A stretch of 64,000 nt of DNA from an uncultured Bacteroidales bacterium (GTDB taxonomy: Bacteria > Bacteroidota > Bacteroidia > Bacteroidales > Bacteroidaceae). Shown here one piece after another: positions 58,211 to 64,000 of this stretch. Within the stretch, counting starts at the first letter, position 1; each line of letters starts with the position of its first letter. A program made the position numbers and the translations under genes. Location: positions 83,684 to 147,683 of the forward strand of contig CADAGX010000004.1 in the NCBI GenBank assembly GCA_902787575.1, given 5' to 3'. The notes beneath the pieces were generated by a model. It was given only the letters and a program-made list of their open reading frames with translations, did not search any database and was not told the origin of the DNA.

Positions 58211-59125
58211 ATGAACATTCGCAAGATTTCACTTCTCATCCTCGCGCTGGTGGCAGCCACGCTAGGCATCGAAGCCCGCCGCGCGGCCAGCCATGTCGTA
58301 ATAATAGGTATGGACGGCTGGGGCGCCTACAGCGTGCCGAAGGCAGACATCCCGCAGATGAAACAGATGATGGCCGACGGCAGCTTCACGTTGCACAAGC
58401 GTTCGGTGCTGCCTTCGTCGAGCGCACTCAACTGGGCCACCATGTTCATGGGCGCCGGCACCGAAGTGCACGGCTACACGGAATGGAACTCCAAGGTGCC
58501 CGAGGCTCCGTCGTGGACGGTATGCGAGCACGGCATCTTCCCCACCGTCTTCCACCTGCTGCGCAAGGCCGAACCGCAGGCCGAGATTGGCGTGATGTAC
58601 GAATGGGACGGCATCAAGTACGTGGTGGACACGCTGGCACTGAGCTACTACGCACAGGCGCCCGATTACGAGAAGAACCCGACGCTGCTCACCGAAATGG
58701 CCGAGCAGTACATCACCGAGAAGAAGCCGCGCCTCGTGGCCATCTGCTTTGACAACCCGGACCACGTGGGACACAAGGTAGGACACGACACGCCTGAGTA
58801 CTACGACAAACTCAAGGAGCTGGACGGCTACGTGAAGCGTATCGTGGAGGCCACCAAGCGGGCCGGCATCTACGACGAGACAGTCTTCGTACTCACCTCC
58901 GACCACGGTGGCAAGGGCAAGGGACATGGCGGCAAGACGATGCTCGAGATGGAGACGCCCTTCATCATCTGCGGAAAAGGCATACGTCAGGGCCACGAAA
59001 TCATGGAGCCCATGATGCAGTACGACGTGGCAGCAACCGTGGCCCGCGTGCTGGGCCTCGAGCAGCCGCAGGTGTGGACCGGACGCCCCATGAAGAGCGT
59101 CTTCGGCAAGAAAGGCAAGCGCTGA
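58211..59125 (+). CDS. exported alkaline-phosphatase-superfamily hydrolase, second copy
   Basis: A 304-residue paralogue of the preceding protein with the same motifs (VIIGMDGWG, LPSSSALNWATMFMG, NPDHVGHKVGHD, TSDHGGKGKGHGG) and a different signal peptide. The cores are very similar, so the duplication is recent or maintained by conversion. Its position just before cysC suggests a role with nucleotide or sulfate compounds in the periplasm, but that is inference. Confidence 0.87.
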   Translation: MNIRKISLLILALVAATLGIEARRAASHVVIIGMDGWGAYSVPKADIPQMKQMMADGSFTLHKRSVLPSSSALNWATMFMGAGTEVHGYTEWNSKVPEAPSWTVCEHGIFPTVFHLLRKAEPQAEIGVMYEWDGIKYVVDTLALSYYAQAPDYEKNPTLLTEMAEQYITEKKPRLVAICFDNPDHVGHKVGHDTPEYYDKLKELDGYVKRIVEATKRAGIYDETVFVLTSDHGGKGKGHGGKTMLEMETPFIICGKGIRQGHEIMEPMMQYDVAATVARVLGLEQPQVWTGRPMKSVFGKKGKR

Positions 59126-59159
59126 GAAAAAGAAGAAAGGAAACGCTGATACATCACAC

Positions 59160-59765
59160 ATGGCAGAGAACATCTATCCGATATACGACCGCATGATGAC
59201 GCGGCAGGACAAGGAAGCACTGCTTCGCCAGCACGGCATGCTGGTGTGGTTCACAGGCCTGAGCGGCAGCGGCAAGAGCACAGTGGCCATGGGCGTGGAG
59301 CGCGAGTTGCACAGCCGCGGCATCCTGTGCCGCATACTGGACGGCGACAATATACGCGCCGGAATCAACAACAACCTGGGTTTCTCGGCCGACGACCGGC
59401 GCGAGAACATACGGCGCATAGCCGAGGTGGGGCGCCTGTTTGTGCAGACGGGCATCGTCACGCTGGCATGCTTCGTCTCGCCCACCGAGGAACTGCGGCA
59501 GATGGCTGCCGAGATAGTGGGACGCGAGGACTTTCTGGAAGTCTATGTCAGCACACCGCTGGAGGAATGCGAGCGGCGCGACGTGAAAGGCCTCTACGCC
59601 CGAGCCCGCCGTGGCGAAGTGAAGGACTTCACGGGCGTGAGCGCGCCCTTCGAGGCACCCCGAGAGCCGGCGCTGAGCATTGATACGTCGCGACTGTCGC
59701 TCGAGGAGAGCGTGCGTGCCGTGGTGGAACTGATAACAAATCACAACAAAGAGATACTGAAATGA
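59160..59765 (+). CDS. cysC: adenylylsulfate kinase
   Basis: Phosphorylates APS to PAPS with ATP. 201 residues; Walker A is GLSGSGKST (33-41), and [20 protein letters not shown] binds APS. The later [21 protein letters not shown] holds the LYxxAR and FTG(I/V)xxP motifs. The ATG of cysD overlaps its TGA (ATGA). Confidence 0.95.
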   Translation: MAENIYPIYDRMMTRQDKEALLRQHGMLVWFTGLSGSGKSTVAMGVERELHSRGILCRILDGDNIRAGINNNLGFSADDRRENIRRIAEVGRLFVQTGIVTLACFVSPTEELRQMAAEIVGREDFLEVYVSTPLEECERRDVKGLYARARRGEVKDFTGVSAPFEAPREPALSIDTSRLSLEESVRAVVELITNHNKEILK

Positions 59766-60670
59766 AAGAATACAGTTTGAGCCACCTGCAGGAACTGGAG
59801 GCCGAGAGCATCCACATCATACGCGAGGTGGCGGCCGAGTTCGAGAATCCCGTCATGCTCTACAGCATCGGCAAGGACAGCAGCGTGATGGTGCGACTGG
59901 CCGAGAAAGCCTTTGCGCCAGGCAAGGTGCCCTTCCCGCTGATGCACATCGACTCGAAGTGGAAATTCCGCGAGATGATAGAGTTCCGCGACGCGTACGC
60001 CAAGCAGTACGGCTGGAACCTCATCGTGGAGTCTAACATGGAAGCCTTCCGCGCCGGCGTGGGACCCTTCACACACGGCTCGAAGGTGCACACCGACCTG
60101 ATGAAGACGAAGGCGCTGCTCGACGCGCTGAACAAATACAAGTTCGACGCAGCCTTCGGCGGTGCACGGCGCGACGAGGAGAAGAGCCGCGCCAAGGAGC
60201 GCATCTTCTCGTTCCGCGACCAGTTCAACCAGTGGGACCCCAAGAATCAGCGCCCCGAACTGTGGGACATCTACAACAGCCGCGTGCACAAAGGCGAGTC
60301 AATACGCGTCTTCCCGCTCTCGAACTGGACCGAGCTGGACGTCTGGCAGTACATCCGGCTGGAGAAGATACCCATCGTGCCGCTCTACTTCGCCAAGGAA
60401 CGCCCCTGCGTGGAGATTGACGGCAACATCATCATGGCCGACGACGACCGACTGCCAAAAGAACTCGTGCCGAAGATACGTCCGCGCATGGTACGCTTCC
60501 GCACACTGGGCTGCTGGCCGCTGACCGGCGCCGTGGAGAGCAACGCCACCACGATAGAAGAGATCGTGGAGGAGATGATGACCACCACCAAGAGCGAACG
60601 CACCACGCGCGTCATCGACTTCGACCAAGAGGCCTCCATGGAGCAGAAGAAGAGAGAGGGGTACTTCTAA
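59762..60670 (+). CDS. cysD: sulfate adenylyltransferase subunit 2
   Basis: The PP-loop ATPase subunit that makes APS from sulfate and ATP, driven by the GTPase CysN. 302 residues; [13 protein letters not shown] is the PP-loop, [20 protein letters not shown] the nucleotide site, and [12 protein letters not shown] and the C-terminal [10 protein letters not shown] are typical. A 0.49 kb unit separates it from cysN, which normally follows directly. Confidence 0.96.
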   Translation: MKEYSLSHLQELEAESIHIIREVAAEFENPVMLYSIGKDSSVMVRLAEKAFAPGKVPFPLMHIDSKWKFREMIEFRDAYAKQYGWNLIVESNMEAFRAGVGPFTHGSKVHTDLMKTKALLDALNKYKFDAAFGGARRDEEKSRAKERIFSFRDQFNQWDPKNQRPELWDIYNSRVHKGESIRVFPLSNWTELDVWQYIRLEKIPIVPLYFAKERPCVEIDGNIIMADDDRLPKELVPKIRPRMVRFRTLGCWPLTGAVESNATTIEEIVEEMMTTTKSERTTRVIDFDQEASMEQKKREGYF

Positions 60671-60705
60671 GCCTCTCCCCCAGCCCCTCCCCCAAAGGGA
60701 GGGGT
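60671..60705. repeat. left 35-bp inverted repeat flanking the DUF559 gene
   Basis: A C-rich repeat that starts at the first base after the cysD stop. It matches the complement of 61124-61158 at 30 of 35 positions. Inside, CCCCTCCC and GGGAGGGG form an 8-bp hairpin with a 5-base loop. Confidence 0.85.
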
Positions 60706-60720
60706 AAATAAGAAGTAAGG

Positions 60721-61104
60721 ATGGAAAAGGTGTTCTGGTATCAAACGGCGGCTCCCGACAGATATGCTCTGCTCAAGGAGTTTGCAAAAGAGAACCGGCG
60801 CCATCCGACCACGGCGGAGGCCATCTTATGGCGACATCTGACGCGCAATGAGACGGGGCAAAAATGGCGACGACAACACGTGATAGGCGACTACATCGCA
60901 GACTTTGTCTGTCTCTCTGAAATGTTGATAATCGAGGTGGACGGTGCATACCACACAGAGCCCCTGCAGAGGGAGGATGACGAGAGAAGGACACACCACC
61001 TACAACAAATGGGATTCCACGTGATACGCTTCACAAACGAAGAGATACTCTGCAATATAGAAGAAGTCATAGAAAAGATAAAAGCTAAAACAAATAACGT
61101 ATGA
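60721..61104 (+). CDS. DUF559 nuclease-like protein between cysD and cysN
   Basis: A 127-residue PD-(D/E)XK-type protein of the DUF559 family, related to very-short-patch endonucleases. The fold core is seen as [26 protein letters not shown] (Asp of the active site), [10 protein letters not shown] (Glu-x-Asp/His) and [13 protein letters not shown]. The DNA is more AT-rich than its neighbours and uses AGA and AAA codons freely, signs of foreign origin. It has a GTAAGG-type leader, its TGA overlaps the cysN ATG, and it is bracketed by inverted repeats. Target unknown. Confidence 0.88.
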   Translation: MEKVFWYQTAAPDRYALLKEFAKENRRHPTTAEAILWRHLTRNETGQKWRRQHVIGDYIADFVCLSEMLIIEVDGAYHTEPLQREDDERRTHHLQQMGFHVIRFTNEEILCNIEEVIEKIKAKTNNV

Positions 61105-62585
61105 AAGATAATATGCAAGGCTCACCCCTCCCTATTGGGGAGTGGCAAGGGGAGAGGCCGGCTGGGCTCGACATCAAAGCCTACTTGGACGCAGACGAGA
61201 AGAAGTCTCTTTTGCGACTGCTGACGGCAGGCTCGGTGGACGACGGAAAGAGTACGCTCATCGGCCGACTGCTCTTCGACAGCAAGAAACTCTACGAAGA
61301 CCAACTCACAGCACTGGAGCGTGACTCGCGGCGAGTGGGCAACGCAGGAGCAGGACAGATAGACTACGCGCTGCTGCTGGACGGACTGAAGGCTGAACGC
61401 GAGGAGGGCATCACCATCGACGTGGCGTACCGCTACTTCTCGACAAACCAGCGCAAGTTCATCATCGCCGACACGCCGGGACACGAGCAGTACACGCGCA
61501 ACATGATAACAGGTGGCTCGACGGCCAACCTGGCCATCATACTGGTGGACGCCCGCACGGGTGTCATCACGCAGACGCGACGCCATACGTTCCTCGTCTC
61601 GCTGCTCGGCATCAAGCACATCGTGCTGGCAGTGAACAAGATGGACCTGGTGGACTTCTCGGAAGAGGTGTTCAACAAGATTCGCGACGAATACCTCGCA
61701 CTCACCACACAGCTGGGCATCGAGGACGTCACCTGCTTCCCGCTCTCGGCACTCGAGGGCGACAACGTGGTGGAGAAGAGCCAGCGCACGCCGTGGTTCA
61801 AAGGCACCTCGCTGCTCGAGTTCCTCGAGACAGTGCCCATACACCGCGACCGCAACATGACCGACTTCCGCTACCCCGTGCAGTACGTCCTGCGTCCCAA
61901 CCTGGACTTCCGCGGCTTCTCGGGCAAGATAGCCAGCGGCGTCATCCGCAAGGGCGACGAAGTGGTGGCACTGCCCTCGATGAAGCGCAGCCACGTCAAG
62001 AGCATCGTCACCTACGAGGGCGAGCTCGACGAAGCCTTCTGCCCGCAGTGCGTCACGCTGACACTCGAGGACGAGATAGACATCAGCCGCGGCGAGATGA
62101 TAGTGCGGCCAGACAACCTGCCGAACATCGGACGCAACTTCGAGACCATGCTCGTGTGGATGGACGAGGAACCGATGGACCGCGGCAAGCAGTTCTTCCT
62201 AAAGCACAACACCAACACCACACGCGCCACCATCGACGCCATACCCTACCGCGTGGACGTGAACACGATGGAGCACCTCGAGGGACGCGACTTCCGGCTC
62301 AACGAGATAGGTTGCGTGCGCATCACCACAGCCAAGACGCTCTTCTTCGACGCCTACGCAAAGAACAAAGCCACCGGCGCCTTCATCCTCATCGACCCGA
62401 TTACCAACAACACCTCGGCCGTCGGCATGATTATCCGCCCGCTCGAGACTGAAGACATCAATCAGGCCGACATCCCCACCCTCGACCTGCCGCGCCTCGG
62501 CATTACGCCAGAGCACTACGAAGCCATCGAACAGGCAGTCAAAGAACTATCCCGACAGGGACTGGAAATCAAAGTAATAAAGTAA
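61101..62585 (+). CDS. cysN: sulfate adenylyltransferase subunit 1 (GTPase) with a repeat-encoded N-terminus
   Basis: GTPase partner of CysD. 494 residues; the G1 loop is GSVDDGKST (44-52), followed by DTPGHEQY and NKMDLVDF and the EF-Tu-like beta barrels. Residues 8-20 ([13 protein letters not shown]) are encoded by the right inverted repeat, and the usual family sequence begins only at about LDIKAYL (23). The start codon is the ATG that overlaps the DUF559 stop. No later Met lies before the G-domain, so the original start seems to have been replaced. Confidence 0.95.
   Translation: MKDNMQGSPLPIGEWQGERPAGLDIKAYLDADEKKSLLRLLTAGSVDDGKSTLIGRLLFDSKKLYEDQLTALERDSRRVGNAGAGQIDYALLLDGLKAEREEGITIDVAYRYFSTNQRKFIIADTPGHEQYTRNMITGGSTANLAIILVDARTGVITQTRRHTFLVSLLGIKHIVLAVNKMDLVDFSEEVFNKIRDEYLALTTQLGIEDVTCFPLSALEGDNVVEKSQRTPWFKGTSLLEFLETVPIHRDRNMTDFRYPVQYVLRPNLDFRGFSGKIASGVIRKGDEVVALPSMKRSHVKSIVTYEGELDEAFCPQCVTLTLEDEIDISRGEMIVRPDNLPNIGRNFETMLVWMDEEPMDRGKQFFLKHNTNTTRATIDAIPYRVDVNTMEHLEGRDFRLNEIGCVRITTAKTLFFDAYAKNKATGAFILIDPITNNTSAVGMIIRPLETEDINQADIPTLDLPRLGITPEHYEAIEQAVKELSRQGLEIKVIK
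61124..61158. repeat. right 35-bp inverted repeat, inside the cysN reading frame
   Basis: Complementary to 60671-60705 at 30 of 35 positions; the differences fall at repeat positions 11, 12, 16, 23 and 25. The 35 bases are translated as residues 8-20 of CysN. Confidence 0.85.
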
Positions 62586-62601
62586 ATCCGTAAATATCTC
62601 G

Positions 62602-63711
62602 ATGGGACTCATAGAATTCAGCAAACTGCCAGTCAACACCCTCGTGGGAGCCGACTGGAAAACATTCAAAAGCGTCACCCGAGGGCAATACATAGCACCC
62701 GAGAAACGCACCAAATTCCTACTCACAAAAGCCATCTGCCGCCTGCTCAGCGTCTGCGTGCCGCTGCAGGAACGCAAGTACCGCCAGCAGCTCGCCGACA
62801 AACCGCTGGAGAATGACCCACTCTTCATCCTCGGCCACTGGCGCTCGGGCACAACCTTCGTGCACAACATCTTCGCACAAGACAAGCACTTCGGCTACAC
62901 CACCACCTACCAGACCGTATTCCCACACTACATCATGGCGCTGCAAGGCTTCTTCAAGCCCACCATGGGATGGCTCATGCCCGACAAGCGACCCACCGAC
63001 AACATGGAACTGGCGCCCGACCTGCCACAGGAAGAAGAGTTTGCCATCAACAACACCTGCCCATTCAACTACTACAACTTCTGGTTCTTCCCACAGCGAA
63101 TGCAGGAATACTGCGACCGTTACCTCACCTTCCGCGACATCACAGACGAAGAACTCGCCGAGTTCAAACGCGAATTCGAGAAGCTCGTCAAAATTTCGCT
63201 CTGGAACACCGGCGGCACACAGTATCTCTCCAAGAACCCGCCACACACAGGCCGGCTGAAAGCTCTCACCGAGCTCTTCCCCAACGCCAAATACGTCTAT
63301 CTGATGCGCAACCCCTACACAGTATTCGAGAGCACGCGCAACTTCTTCCTCAACACCATACGTCCCCTCGAGTTGCACAGCATCCCCGTCGAGCAGATGG
63401 AACAAAACATCCTGCGCAACTACGTCGAGCTCTACCGCGCATACAAAGAACAAAAGCAATACGTGTCCACGGAGAACATCTTCGAAGTAAAGTTCGAAGA
63501 CATCGAACAGGACGCCCTCGGCATCACCGAAGCCATCTACCGACAGCTACGTATCCCTGGATGGGAAGAAGCACGCCCCGCCATCGAAGCCTACATCGGT
63601 CGCAAAAAAGGATACAAGAAAAACCACTACGAGTACGAGCCACGTACCATACAGCTCGTAAACGAACACTGGGGCCCCATACTCGACGAGTGGGGCTACG
63701 AGCGTCACTAA
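62602..63711 (+). CDS. PAPS-dependent sulfotransferase
   Basis: A 369-residue cytoplasmic sulfotransferase that moves sulfate from PAPS to an acceptor. The 5'-phosphosulfate loop is FILGHWRSGTTFVH (75-88), and the 3'-phosphate motif is LMRNPYTVFESTR (234-246); EEEFAINNTCPF is shared by bacterial members of the Sulfotransfer_3 type. It follows cysN after 16 bases. From memory, a sulfotransferase linked with PAPS genes in Bacteroides thetaiotaomicron (BT_0416) sulfonates sterols; whether this one does is unproven. Confidence 0.9.
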   Translation: MGLIEFSKLPVNTLVGADWKTFKSVTRGQYIAPEKRTKFLLTKAICRLLSVCVPLQERKYRQQLADKPLENDPLFILGHWRSGTTFVHNIFAQDKHFGYTTTYQTVFPHYIMALQGFFKPTMGWLMPDKRPTDNMELAPDLPQEEEFAINNTCPFNYYNFWFFPQRMQEYCDRYLTFRDITDEELAEFKREFEKLVKISLWNTGGTQYLSKNPPHTGRLKALTELFPNAKYVYLMRNPYTVFESTRNFFLNTIRPLELHSIPVEQMEQNILRNYVELYRAYKEQKQYVSTENIFEVKFEDIEQDALGITEAIYRQLRIPGWEEARPAIEAYIGRKKGYKKNHYEYEPRTIQLVNEHWGPILDEWGYERH

Positions 63712-63781
63712 GAACAGAGAACCACACACCCCGGAAATCGCGGATAACCTCGGGATTTCCGGGATTCTTATATTCTCTAGA

Positions 63782-63801
63782 AACTCTGACAACTCAGAGT
63801 T
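63782..63801 (+). other. hairpin behind the sulfotransferase gene
   Basis: AACTCTGA and TCAGAGTT with a 4-base loop, 70 bases after the stop. Without a U-run it is a weak terminator at most. Confidence 0.45.
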
Positions 63802-63802
63802 C

Positions 63803-63838
63803 TCCGAGTACTCTGATTATTCCGAGCACTCCGATTAC
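63803..63838. repeat. two 18-bp tandem repeats
   Basis: Two copies of TCCGAGnACTCnGATTAn directly in tandem, with 15 of 18 positions the same. They lie between the sulfotransferase hairpin and the rRNA terminator. Confidence 0.7.
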
Positions 63839-63863
63839 TCCCCCTTCCCACCAAAACACAAGA

Positions 63864-63894
63864 AGCCCCCGTGCAACATCCTTGCACGGGGGCT
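63864..63894 (-). terminator. rRNA operon terminator
   Basis: A perfect 13-bp stem, AGCCCCCGTGCAA with its complement, around a 5-base loop. On the minus strand it stands about 20 bases after the 5S 3' end and is followed by TCTTGTGTTTTGG. Confidence 0.85.
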
Positions 63895-63911
63895 CTCGCT
63901 TGAAAAAAGAC

Positions 63912-64000
<89 letters not shown>

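Overview
This 64 kb window is a chromosomal stretch of a GC-rich member of the Bacteroidales, probably Prevotellaceae or a close relative. The evidence is the promoters of the Bacteroidetes type (TTTG, about 19 bases, TAnnTTTG) in front of most transcription units, few strong Shine-Dalgarno sites, a type III glutamine synthetase, a TamL-like outer-membrane lipoprotein, families common in this order (DUF1080, DUF4369, DUF5009, DUF5722), and short C-terminal tails ending in GIYxxNGRKVAxK. No prophage, integrase, transposase or CRISPR array was seen. Very long antisense reading frames are a by-product of the high GC content.

Layout. 1-2.8 kb: two phenylacetate-CoA-ligase-like enzymes and an ACT protein. 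2.8-5.3 kb: glycerol-3-phosphate dehydrogenase and an OPA-type transporter. 5.4-19.4 kb: a secreted EEP-fold phosphoesterase, aspS downstream of a tRNA-Lys(CTT), a WalJ-like metallo-hydrolase, a 1470-residue GH2 enzyme, TamL, a SpoU-type RNA methyltransferase, a sodium:solute symporter and an unknown acidic protein. 19.7-23.3 kb: TrpB2, a WbuC cupin and a HerA-like ATPase. 23.4-29.3 kb: a cassette made of a DUF5009 acyltransferase, two Tat-exported metallophosphoesterases and a secreted FAD oxidoreductase. 29.3-32.5 kb: a stand-alone MetH reactivation domain, PlsC, a DUF4369 lipoprotein and an FtsB/DivIC-like protein. 32.6-36.3 kb: dnaX, then a queuosine operon (transporter, queC, queF) whose whole leader folds like a preQ1-I riboswitch. 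36.4-45 kb: a DUF5722 protein, an HD hydrolase, a frameshifted AraC regulator, a beta-helix carbohydrate-binding protein, a histidine acid phosphatase and a D-2-hydroxyacid dehydrogenase. 45-53.7 kb: dapF-glnN, and a seven-gene operon pyrK-pyrD-trmD-zeta-like kinase-small ORF-aguA-aguB. 54-63.7 kb: an SLC13 permease, a DUF1080 lipoprotein, two alkaline-phosphatase-superfamily hydrolases, cysC, cysD, a DUF559 nuclease, cysN and a PAPS sulfotransferase. The window ends in the 3' part of a 5S rRNA gene on the minus strand.

The most interesting region is 54-63.7 kb. It encodes sulfate uptake, activation to PAPS and transfer of sulfate to an acceptor, with no reductive branch in the window. Between cysD and cysN sits a 0.49 kb unit: a DUF559 nuclease gene bracketed by 35-bp inverted repeats that match at 30 of 35 positions. 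The right repeat is read as part of the CysN N-terminus. It looks like a small nuclease-associated mobile element that has settled into an operon while keeping ATGA coupling. Other points of note are the preQ1-I riboswitch candidate, paired repeats of about 85 bp that carry promoters (48.2 and 54.1 kb), three near-identical palindromes (53.8-54.0 kb), and a 22-bp tandem repeat behind aspS.
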